Assembly: GCF_000744255.1 (NCBI RefSeq)
Contig: NZ_JQLO01000001.1
Location: 496,001-560,000, forward strand
Reading direction: 5' to 3'
Length of the DNA stretch: 64,000 nucleotides
From: Carnobacterium divergens DSM 20623
GTDB lineage: Bacteria; Bacillota; Bacilli; Lactobacillales; Carnobacteriaceae
Shown: positions 44,443 to 52,531 of the stretch, piece by piece
Layout: every line of letters begins with the position of its first letter
Position numbering within the stretch: position 1 is the stretch's first letter
Position numbers and translations under genes: made by a program
Notes under the pieces: model-generated
Databases searched by the model: none
What the model saw: the letters and a program-made list of their open reading frames with translations, nothing else
Told to the model about the DNA's origin: nothing

Positions 44443-46032
44443 TTGACAGGGACAGATTATGTAATTGAGATGTCTGGTATTACAAAACAGTTTGGAGAGT
44501 TCAAAGCAAACGATAATATCAACCTTAAACTGAAAAAAGGTGAGATTCATGCACTACTTGGTGAAAATGGTGCAGGAAAGTCAACACTGATGAATATTCT
44601 ATCAGGTTTATTAGAACCAACATCTGGTGAAATTAAAATCAATGGTGAAGCTGTTAAAATCAGTTCCCCTAGTGTCGCGAATAAATTGGGAATTGGAATG
44701 GTTCACCAACACTTTATGTTAGTGAAAAAATTTACGGTAACCGAAAATATTATTTTAGGTAGTGAGCCCAATCGTTTAGGATTTTTAGACAAATTGGCTG
44801 CTAAAAAAATGATTAATGAATTATCTGGAAAGTACGGTTTATCTGTTGATCCTACAGCTGTTGTAGAAGATATTTCAGTGGGAATGGAACAAAGAGTCGA
44901 AATTATTAAAACGCTTTACCGAGGAGCAGATATTTTAATTTTTGATGAGCCGACTGCAGTTTTGACTCCACAAGAGATTGATGAATTAATTGATATCATG
45001 CGTGAATTAGTTAAAGAAGGAAAATCAATTATCTTGATTACTCATAAATTAGATGAAATTAAACAAGTGGCTGATCGTTGTACGGTCATTCGTCGTGGTC
45101 AAAGTATCGATACTGTTGACGTGAAAAAAACAAGCCAACAAGAACTAGCGGATATGATGGTTGGACGCTCTGTTTCATTTAAAACAAAGAAAATAAAAGC
45201 GGCACCACAAGAAGTGGTTTTAGAAATAAAAGATTTAGTTGTTAAAGAATCTCGAGGCTTAGAGGCAGTTAAAGGCTTAAGCTTAGACGTTCGTGCAGGA
45301 GAAGTCGTTGGGATTGCCGGAATTGATGGCAATGGTCAAAGTGAACTGATTCAAGCAATCACAGGATTAACTAAAGTAGAATCAGGAAGTATCACCCTTG
45401 AAGGTAAAGCTGTTCAAAATTTACCTCCTCGAAAAATTACAGAGACGGGTTTAGGTCATATTCCAGAAGATCGCCATAAATATGGCTTGATTTTACCAAT
45501 GAGCCTAGAGGAAAATATTGCTTTACAAACCTATTACCAAAAACCTCTTAGCAATCATGGTTTTTTAAATCATCGTGCAATCAATCAATATGCTACAAAA
45601 TTGATTGAAGAGTTTGATGTCCGAACTCCAAATGAATTTGTACCAGCAAGTGCGTTATCAGGTGGGAATCAACAAAAAGCGATTATTGCTCGTGAGTTAG
45701 AGCGTAATCCTTCACTATTAATTGCTGCCCAACCAACGCGTGGACTTGACGTTGGAGCGATTGAATACATCCACAAACGTTTAATTGAACAACGTGACAA
45801 AAAGAAAGCTGTTTTATTAATGAGTTTTGAACTTGATGAAATTTTAAATGTGTCAGATCGCATTGCGGTTATGTATGAGGGGAACATCGTAGCTATTGTT
45901 GACCCTGAAACAACAACTAGAGAAGAGTTGGGATTACTGATGGCGGGTTCGTCATTAGAAAAAGCTCAAGCTGCTTTAGCCGCTGAAAATAATGAAAGAT
46001 CTGTTGGAGAGGAGAATCATTTTGAATCATAG
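44443..46032 (+). CDS. nupA: Nucleoside ABC importer ATP-binding protein
   Basis: This 529-residue protein contains two ABC modules. The first has Walker A GENGAGKST (near residue 44), a variant signature ISVGMEQR and Walker B ILIFDEPTAVLTP. The second has a degenerate Walker A GIDGNGQSE (near 295) and signature LSGGNQQK. This is the usual pattern for CUT2-type sugar/nucleoside ATPases (YufO/NupO). The start is TTG with GGAG about nine bases before. A TATACT box at 44396 suggests it may also have its own promoter. The end overlaps nupB. Confidence 0.93.
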   Translation: MTGTDYVIEMSGITKQFGEFKANDNINLKLKKGEIHALLGENGAGKSTLMNILSGLLEPTSGEIKINGEAVKISSPSVANKLGIGMVHQHFMLVKKFTVTENIILGSEPNRLGFLDKLAAKKMINELSGKYGLSVDPTAVVEDISVGMEQRVEIIKTLYRGADILIFDEPTAVLTPQEIDELIDIMRELVKEGKSIILITHKLDEIKQVADRCTVIRRGQSIDTVDVKKTSQQELADMMVGRSVSFKTKKIKAAPQEVVLEIKDLVVKESRGLEAVKGLSLDVRAGEVVGIAGIDGNGQSELIQAITGLTKVESGSITLEGKAVQNLPPRKITETGLGHIPEDRHKYGLILPMSLEENIALQTYYQKPLSNHGFLNHRAINQYATKLIEEFDVRTPNEFVPASALSGGNQQKAIIARELERNPSLLIAAQPTRGLDVGAIEYIHKRLIEQRDKKKAVLLMSFELDEILNVSDRIAVMYEGNIVAIVDPETTTREELGLLMAGSSLEKAQAALAAENNERSVGEENHFES

Positions 46033-47089
46033 AAGCGAACGTCTTAAGAATTTTTTAGTTCCAGTGCTTTCAGTAGTGCTAGGGTTGATTCTAGGAGCCA
46101 TCATTATGTTGGCTTTTGGCTATGATCCCCTATTAGGATATAGTTCATTGATTGATGGTGCGATTGGAAGTCCCTTTTATGTAGGGGAAACATTAAGACA
46201 AGCCACACCATTAATTTTAACGGCTCTAGGTTTTGCGGTTGCAAATACAGCTGGCTTCTTTAATATTGGGGTTGCTGGTCAAGCACTATTTGGCTGGGTA
46301 GGATCAGTTACCATCGCATTGATGTTTCCTGATTTGCCAAAAATGATTTTGATTCCATTCTGTTTAATTGTGGGAGCTTTATGTGGCGCGGTTTGGGCAG
46401 GAATTGCTGGTGTGTTACGAGCTTACTTTAATACAAGTGAAGTTATTGTAACGATTATGTTAAACTATACCGCTTTGTATATCTCAAATCATATGGTTCG
46501 AAATGTGTTAACAAAAGCAGATGATGCGACACCAAGAATTTCAGAAAATGCTAGTTTACGCTCAGAGTTTTTAGCATCGATTACAGAAAACTCAACGTTA
46601 CATTACGGCTTATTGATTGCGATCTTGATGTGTGTGGTCGTTTGGATCATGATGCATAAAACCACTTTAGGTTATGAATTACGTTCAGTTGGATTAAATC
46701 CATACGCTTCTGAATACGCTGGTATGAGTACAAAACGCAATATTATTTTAGCAATGGTCATTTCAGGCGGGCTAGCTGGTTTAGGTGGCACGATGGAAGG
46801 TCTTGGAAACTTTGAAAATCTATTTGTGATGGGAAGTATGCCAAGTATTGGTTTTGATGGAATGGCAGTTGCCTTACTAGGAGCTGGAAATCCGTTTGGA
46901 ATTCTTGTTTCAGGACTATTGTTTGGTGGACTTAAAATTGGTGGCGTGAGTATGCCGCTTTCAAGTGATGTCCCATCAGAGGTAGTAGACATTGTGATTG
47001 CCTCAATTATTTTCTTTGTTGGAGCAAATTATTTAATTCGTTACATTATGAACCGAGTGGTTAAAGTAAATAAAGGAGGGGTGAATTAA
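46022..47089 (+). CDS. nupB: Nucleoside ABC importer permease
   Basis: This 355-residue permease has about eight to nine membrane spans and the BPD_transp_2 family pattern NTAGFFNIGVAGQALFG and GFDGMAVALLGAGNPFG. It pairs with NupC to form the channel (YufP/NupP in Bacillus). I prefer the TTG at 46022, which has GGAGAGGAG seven bases upstream, to an in-frame start 30 bases earlier. The overlap with nupA is 11 bases. Confidence 0.9.
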   Translation: MNHRSERLKNFLVPVLSVVLGLILGAIIMLAFGYDPLLGYSSLIDGAIGSPFYVGETLRQATPLILTALGFAVANTAGFFNIGVAGQALFGWVGSVTIALMFPDLPKMILIPFCLIVGALCGAVWAGIAGVLRAYFNTSEVIVTIMLNYTALYISNHMVRNVLTKADDATPRISENASLRSEFLASITENSTLHYGLLIAILMCVVVWIMMHKTTLGYELRSVGLNPYASEYAGMSTKRNIILAMVISGGLAGLGGTMEGLGNFENLFVMGSMPSIGFDGMAVALLGAGNPFGILVSGLLFGGLKIGGVSMPLSSDVPSEVVDIVIASIIFFVGANYLIRYIMNRVVKVNKGGVN

Positions 47090-47090
47090 G

Positions 47091-48050
47091 ATGGATATCG
47101 TTTCAACATTATCAATCGTTGTTTCATCAGCATTAATTTATGCAGCTCCACTTATATTTACAGCCTTAGGTGGTACTTTTTCAGAACGTGGCGGAATCGT
47201 TAACGTTGGACTAGAAGGAATCATGGTGATGGGGGCTTTTTCATCAATCGTGTTTAACCTTTCATTTGCAGAACAATTTGGCGATGCAACGCCGTGGCTT
47301 GGGTTACTTGTTGGTGGCGGAATTGGTATTCTTTTTTCACTAATTCATGCAGTTGCAACCGTTAATTTAAGAGCGAATCATATTGTTTCAGGTACGGTTA
47401 TCAACATGTTAGCCCCTGCGTTGGCTGTCTTTTTAACACGTGTCTTATTTGATGGACGTGGTCAAACGGATATTATTCAATTTAACTTTGGTAAAAGCAG
47501 TATTCCACTATTGAAAGACATTCCAGTGATTGGGAAAATTTTCTTTACAAATACCTCAGCAATGGCATTTGTAGCGATTATTGTAGCAATTTTATCGTGG
47601 ATTTTACTTTACAAGACAAGATTTGGTTTACGTTTACGTTCTGTTGGGGAGCATCCTCAAGCAGCAGATACATTAGGAATTAATGTTTACGTGATGCGCT
47701 ATGCAGGTGTGATGATTTCTGGTTTATTAGGCGGAATTGGTGGAGCCATCGCTGCTCAATCTATTTCACTAAACTTCTCTCATTCAACGATTGCAGGACA
47801 AGGATTTATCGCGCTAGCAGCGATGATTTTCGGAAAATGGAATCCACTTGGAGCCATGGGAGCAGCAATATTCTTTGGATTTGCGCAAAGCTTAAGCGTA
47901 ATTGGAAGTTACATTCCATTAATCAAGGATGTTCCACCTGTGGTACTTCAAACAGCACCTTACATCCTAACGATTATTGTTTTAGTAGGTGTGATTGGGA
48001 AATCAGAAGCTCCAGCAGCAGATGGTGAAACATACATTAAATCGAAATAA
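47091..48050 (+). CDS. nupC: Nucleoside ABC importer permease
   Basis: This 319-residue permease has about eight to nine membrane spans. Family motifs are GGTFSERGGIVNVGLEGIMVMGAF, NLRANHIVSGTVINML and GQGFIALAAMIFGKWNPLGA. It is the second channel subunit (YufQ/NupQ in Bacillus). It starts one base after nupB, with AAAGGAGGGG upstream. It is the last gene of the operon. Confidence 0.93.
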   Translation: MDIVSTLSIVVSSALIYAAPLIFTALGGTFSERGGIVNVGLEGIMVMGAFSSIVFNLSFAEQFGDATPWLGLLVGGGIGILFSLIHAVATVNLRANHIVSGTVINMLAPALAVFLTRVLFDGRGQTDIIQFNFGKSSIPLLKDIPVIGKIFFTNTSAMAFVAIIVAILSWILLYKTRFGLRLRSVGEHPQAADTLGINVYVMRYAGVMISGLLGGIGGAIAAQSISLNFSHSTIAGQGFIALAAMIFGKWNPLGAMGAAIFFGFAQSLSVIGSYIPLIKDVPPVVLQTAPYILTIIVLVGVIGKSEAPAADGETYIKSK

Positions 48051-48055
48051 AAGCA

Positions 48056-48090
48056 AAAACACTCTAAGCAATTGTTTAGAGTGTTTTTTT
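48056..48090 (+). terminator. Terminator of the nucleoside transporter operon
   Basis: AAAACACTCTAA pairs with TTTAGAGTGTTTT, followed by T's. Confidence 0.92.
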
Positions 48091-48194
48091 CATGTTAAGA
48101 TTTTCTTTGAATGGTGGCATTATGATTGTATTCTTGCTGCAATTCACTTATCATAGATAGATGAAGTTCAGTTCCAATGAGGAGGAAATAAAGA

Positions 48195-49457
48195 ATGTCG
48201 ATTCAATTACAAGAAGGCGTGAATATTCATGTTTTACCTACTAAAAAATACAAGACGATCCGCATCGTTTTAAAATTTAGAACGCCTTTAGATAAAAAAA
48301 ATATTACTAAACGAGCTCTATTATCAAGTTTACTTGAAACCAATAGTAAAAAATACAATTCCCAAACCAAGTTAAGAAGTGAATTGGCGAATCTTTACGG
48401 TGCAAGTTTTGGCTTATCTGTAACTAAAAAAGGCACCATGCATATGTTAACGGTAGGAATGACTGTTGTAAATGAAAAATATCTTTCTGCTAATGAGAAT
48501 GTCTTACAAGATGGCATTGATTTCCTAAAAGAAATTTTGTTTCATCCGAATGTAACAGATGGAAAATTTGATGAGGAAACCTTTAATCGTGAAAAAGAAA
48601 ATTTAGCCGATTATTACGAGTCGATTTTTGATGACAAACAAGCGTATGCAAGTTTATCTTTACAACGTTTGTATTTTGAAGATGAAAACCAAAAAACACC
48701 AAGTATTGGAACTTTAGAAGATTTAAACGACATTACGGCCGCTTCTTTATATGAGTATTATCAAGAATTATTAGCAGAAGATTGTGTTGATATTTATGTC
48801 TTAGGAGATGTTGAGGAAAGCGAAATGACAGAAGCATTCCGAGCGTTCCCGTTTAAAGCACGTCAAGTACCAAGGGAGTCCATTTTTTACACAGCTACTA
48901 CGCACAACAAATTAATTGAAGAAATTGAGCAACAAGAAGTAACGCAAGCTAAGTTTAATTTAGCCTATGAAACGAATGTCTTTTATCAGGATAAGAACTA
49001 TTTTGCAGCCCAGATTTTTAATGGGTTATTTGGCGGATTTCCTCACTCTAAATTATTTATGAATGTCCGTGAAAAGGAAAGTTTGGCTTATTATGCTTCT
49101 AGTACTCTAGATACCTTTAGAGGCATGATGACTGTTCAAACGGGAATCGACAGCACAAAAGTTGAACAGGTGAGAGAAATCATTCAATTGCAATTAATTG
49201 AAATGCAAAATGGGAATTTTTCAGATGAAGCAATCGATCAAACCAAAGAAATGCTAAAAAACCAAGTTTTACAATCGGAAGACAATCCAGGAGCGGTTAT
49301 GGAAAAAATGTATACTCAACAATTAGTTGGATCGACGTTAACAACCGCAGAGTTTGAGCAAAAAATTAATGAAGTCACAAAAGAAGAGATCATTAAAATT
49401 GCCAATCAGGTTTATTTAAAAGCAACATTCTTCTTAACAGGGGAGGAAAATAAGTAA
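48195..49457 (+). CDS. ymfF: M16-family peptidase-like protein, non-catalytic subunit (YmfF-like)
   Basis: This 420-residue protein has the M16 fold in two halves but no HxxEH zinc motif where one is expected; the segment reads RALLSSLLETNSKKYN. The C-terminal half keeps NGLFGGFPHSKLFMNVREKESLAYYASSTLD, the Arg/Tyr region that completes the active site of a partner. It probably pairs with the following gene. In streptococci and Bacillus this pair sits in the same cluster; its substrate is uncertain. AGGAGG precedes the ATG. Confidence 0.88.
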   Translation: MSIQLQEGVNIHVLPTKKYKTIRIVLKFRTPLDKKNITKRALLSSLLETNSKKYNSQTKLRSELANLYGASFGLSVTKKGTMHMLTVGMTVVNEKYLSANENVLQDGIDFLKEILFHPNVTDGKFDEETFNREKENLADYYESIFDDKQAYASLSLQRLYFEDENQKTPSIGTLEDLNDITAASLYEYYQELLAEDCVDIYVLGDVEESEMTEAFRAFPFKARQVPRESIFYTATTHNKLIEEIEQQEVTQAKFNLAYETNVFYQDKNYFAAQIFNGLFGGFPHSKLFMNVREKESLAYYASSTLDTFRGMMTVQTGIDSTKVEQVREIIQLQLIEMQNGNFSDEAIDQTKEMLKNQVLQSEDNPGAVMEKMYTQQLVGSTLTTAEFEQKINEVTKEEIIKIANQVYLKATFFLTGEENK

Positions 49458-50758
49458 TGGAAAAAAAACATTATGCACAATTAGATGAAACACTTTACAC
49501 CGAAACCTTAGATAATGGATTGAAAGTAACGCTATTACCTAAAAATGATTTTCATAAAACCTATAGTTTATTTACAACTAATTATGGGTCAATCGACAAC
49601 AGTTTTATTCCATTAGGAAAATCTGAAAAAGTAACAGTACCGGATGGGATTGCTCATTTCTTAGAGCATAAAATGTTTGAAAAAGAAGAGGGAGATATTT
49701 TTCATGTCTTTGGTAAATATGGAGCTTCTGCAAATGCATTTACCAGTTTTACTAGAACAAGTTATCTTTTTTCAAGTACCAATTACGTTTTAGAAAATGT
49801 GGCGACGCTTCTCGACTTTGTTCAAGAACCGTATTTCACAAAAGAGACTGTCGATAAGGAAAAAGGCATTATCGCGCAAGAAATTCAAATGTATGATGAT
49901 GAACCAGATTGGCGCTTATTTTTTGGAATCGTAGGCAATATGTATCCGCATCATCCAATCCATATTGACATTGCAGGAACAGTAGAGAGCATCATGGAAA
50001 TTACAGCAGAAGATTTGTATGAGAGCTACCATACTTTTTATCACCCTAGCAATATGAATTTATTAGTAGTTGGTAAAATGGACCCAGCCGAGATGATGGA
50101 CTGGATTCGTCAAAATCAAGCTAAAAAAGAGTTTGCACCAAAACAAGAAATCCAACGCTTTTTCCCTACTGAAAAAGTGAGTGATATCAAAGCATTCGAT
50201 TCAATTGAAATGCCTGTTAATCGTGCAAAAAGTATTGTTGGTGTTAAAGGAATCGAGCCAGCTCCAACAGGAAGAGAAGCGTTAGTTTTAAAAACTACAA
50301 TGAACTTGCTATTAACTTTGTTATTTGGACCAACTTCAACTAATTACTTGCAGTTATATGACGCAGGGATTGTTGACGACAGTTTTTCTTATGAATTTAA
50401 CCTCGATCGTACTTTCCATTTTGTTGATATTGGTGGCGATGCAAAAGATCCATCGGCTTTAAGCGATGCAGTTAAAAAGATTCTAGAAACAGCCCCTCAT
50501 AGCCCAGAGTTAACATCAGAAAATTTGACGATGATTAAAAAAAGAATGGTAGGCAAAAGCTTACAATCTTTAAATTCAATTGAATATATTGCGAACCAAT
50601 ACAGTCAAGAATCATATGGAGAAGCGAGCTTATTTGATTTAGTCCCAGTCATTGAAAGCATCACACTTTCTCAAGTAAAAGAGTTGGCAACGCAATTTAT
50701 GGTACCAGAAAGAATGAGTGTCTTTCATATTTTGCCAAAAGAGGCAAAAGAGTCATGA
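49457..50758 (+). CDS. ymfH: M16-family zinc peptidase, catalytic subunit (YmfH-like)
   Basis: This 433-residue protein has the inverted zinc motif HFLEH (near residue 67) in GIAHFLEHKMFEKEEGD. A downstream Glu lies about 70-80 residues later in EKGIIAQEIQMYDDEPDWRLF. It starts on the last base of the preceding M16-like gene and ends overlapping the SDR gene by four bases. It is probably a cytoplasmic heterodimeric peptidase with its neighbour. Confidence 0.92.
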   Translation: MEKKHYAQLDETLYTETLDNGLKVTLLPKNDFHKTYSLFTTNYGSIDNSFIPLGKSEKVTVPDGIAHFLEHKMFEKEEGDIFHVFGKYGASANAFTSFTRTSYLFSSTNYVLENVATLLDFVQEPYFTKETVDKEKGIIAQEIQMYDDEPDWRLFFGIVGNMYPHHPIHIDIAGTVESIMEITAEDLYESYHTFYHPSNMNLLVVGKMDPAEMMDWIRQNQAKKEFAPKQEIQRFFPTEKVSDIKAFDSIEMPVNRAKSIVGVKGIEPAPTGREALVLKTTMNLLLTLLFGPTSTNYLQLYDAGIVDDSFSYEFNLDRTFHFVDIGGDAKDPSALSDAVKKILETAPHSPELTSENLTMIKKRMVGKSLQSLNSIEYIANQYSQESYGEASLFDLVPVIESITLSQVKELATQFMVPERMSVFHILPKEAKES

Positions 50759-51480
50759 AATTTGCATTGGTAATGGGGGCTAGTGGAGATATCGGCAAAG
50801 CCATTGCAGCAGATTTAGCATCTGACGGATGGTCCCTTTATTTACATGGCTTTAAAAATCAACTTAGCTTAGATGAGCAATTAGAGAGTTATCAAAATCA
50901 ATTTCCAAAACAAGATTTCTTTAAATTAACCTTAGATATGACGGATGAAAAAGGAGTTGCCACTTTTTTAGAGGCTCTTTTTCAAGTAGATGCAGTTATT
51001 TTTTCAAGTGGCTTTACAAGTTATCAGTTACTGACAGAAGTATCAGCGATAGAAATGGAAAAAATGTGGCAAGTTCATCTTAAAACACCACTCCTTCTAT
51101 TGCAAAAATTGCAACCTAAACTAGCGAAATCGACATTAGGTAGAATTATTTTTATCAGCTCGGTTTATGGCGAAGTTGGAAGTGCAATGGAAGTCTTGTA
51201 TTCCACGCTAAAAGGGGCTCAATTAGCATTTGTAAAAGCCTACAGTAAGGAAGTTGCAAGTCTTGGCATCACAGTCAACGCCATAGCTCCAGGTGCAATT
51301 CAAACGAAAATGAATAGCGAGTTTAGTGAAACAGAAGTGACAGAATTGGTTCAAGAAATTCCAGTTGGTCGTTTAGGACAGCCAAATGACATTAGTTTTT
51401 GGGTAAAACAACTTTTAAAAGAAGAGAGCAGTTACATGACAGGACAAGCATTAACAATCAGTGGTGGTTGGTTAAAGTAA
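50755..51480 (+). CDS. ymfI: Short-chain dehydrogenase/reductase (YmfI-like)
   Basis: This 241-residue SDR has the nucleotide-binding motif GASGDIGKAIA, the catalytic Ser in IIFISSVYGEVG and the Tyr-x3-Lys region as YSTLKGAQ. It ends in MTGQALTISGGWL. It resembles 3-oxoacyl-ACP reductase FabG but, by location, matches YmfI of the ymfFHI cluster. The substrate is unproven. Its ATG overlaps the M16 stop (ATGA). Confidence 0.9.
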   Translation: MKFALVMGASGDIGKAIAADLASDGWSLYLHGFKNQLSLDEQLESYQNQFPKQDFFKLTLDMTDEKGVATFLEALFQVDAVIFSSGFTSYQLLTEVSAIEMEKMWQVHLKTPLLLLQKLQPKLAKSTLGRIIFISSVYGEVGSAMEVLYSTLKGAQLAFVKAYSKEVASLGITVNAIAPGAIQTKMNSEFSETEVTELVQEIPVGRLGQPNDISFWVKQLLKEESSYMTGQALTISGGWLK

Positions 51481-51578
51481 AGAAAAAATTAATATTCTGA
51501 CTCCATTATTTATGTTATAATATGTAAGATATGAGAATTTTAGTTCTCTAAAAAAGAGATCTGGTAGGTGGAAATATA

Positions 51579-52448
51579 ATGAATGAAATTGGCGTGAAAT
51601 TGCAAGAAGCTAGAAAAGCAAAAGGGTATACGCTTGACGATTTACAACAAATGACTAAAATTCAAAAGCGTTATTTGATTGCGATTGAAGAGGGAAACTT
51701 TGATGTGATGCCTGGAAAATTCTATGCTCGCGCTTTTATTAAGCAATATGCTGATACCGTGGGTTTAAATGGGGATCAATTGCTAGAAGAGTATACGGAA
51801 GATGTTCCACAAACACATGATGAAGAATATGTTGAGAAAGTTTCGACTAGTCAAACCCGTTCAGAAAACCATGTTGCAAATATCTGGTTGGAAAAAATTC
51901 AAGCGATTTTACCAACGATTATTATTGTCGCAATTGTTTTAGCGATTACTGGAGCTATTTGGTTTGCTGCAACGAAGAGTGGCAACAAAGAAAAAGAACC
52001 AATGATTTCAAAAGATTCAGAAAGTGTTTCAATTACTAGTTCAGCTGAAGAACCAAGCAGTAGTAAAAAAGAAAGTAGTTCTGAAGCAGAATCCTCAAAA
52101 GAACCAGAAAAACCAAAACAAGAGGTAGCGATTGCTTCTTCAACAGGAAGCAATACAACGTACACTGTTAAAAATATGACGGAACCTGGTTCATTAGTTC
52201 TTACAGCACAAGGTGGGGCAAGCTGGGTCGGTGTTACAATTGCTGGCGTTCAAGTTGATCAAAAAACCATGCAAAGTGGTGAAAACTTAGAAGTTCCAAT
52301 TCCAGCAGGTACAACTGCAGTCACAATCGTAGTTGGAAATGCAAAAGCAACGAAAATTACGTTGAATGGAACGGATATTCCTTACGCTCCAGAAGCAGCC
52401 AATTCAGTGACACAAAATATTCAATTACAACTAACTCCCGCTTCATAA
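51579..52448 (+). CDS. rodZ: RodZ-like cytoskeletal HTH membrane protein (YmfM)
   Basis: This 289-residue protein has an N-terminal Xre-like HTH (GVKLQEARKAKGYTLDDLQQ, residues 5-24) with KRYLIAIEEGNFDVMPGKFYARAFIKQYA. One membrane span follows (about 112-132), then a Ser/Glu-rich linker, and an extracellular DUF4115 domain (about 200-289). RodZ links MreB to wall synthesis or, in cocci, to divisome and elongasome parts. GGTGG precedes the ATG. The gene order ymfI-rodZ-pgsA is conserved, but here an antiporter gene intervenes. Confidence 0.93.
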   Translation: MNEIGVKLQEARKAKGYTLDDLQQMTKIQKRYLIAIEEGNFDVMPGKFYARAFIKQYADTVGLNGDQLLEEYTEDVPQTHDEEYVEKVSTSQTRSENHVANIWLEKIQAILPTIIIVAIVLAITGAIWFAATKSGNKEKEPMISKDSESVSITSSAEEPSSSKKESSSEAESSKEPEKPKQEVAIASSTGSNTTYTVKNMTEPGSLVLTAQGGASWVGVTIAGVQVDQKTMQSGENLEVPIPAGTTAVTIVVGNAKATKITLNGTDIPYAPEAANSVTQNIQLQLTPAS

Positions 52449-52460
52449 TAGAGTAGTTCG

Positions 52461-52504
52461 ATAATAGTGTCATCTATCTAATAGATGGCGCTATTATTTT
52501 TTTT
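52461..52504 (+). terminator. Terminator after rodZ
   Basis: ATAATAGTGTCATCTAT pairs with ATAGATGGCGCTATTAT with two G-U pairs, followed by T's. It separates rodZ from the antiporter. Confidence 0.9.
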
Positions 52505-52531
52505 GAGAATAAAAATAAAAGGAGGAGTTTG

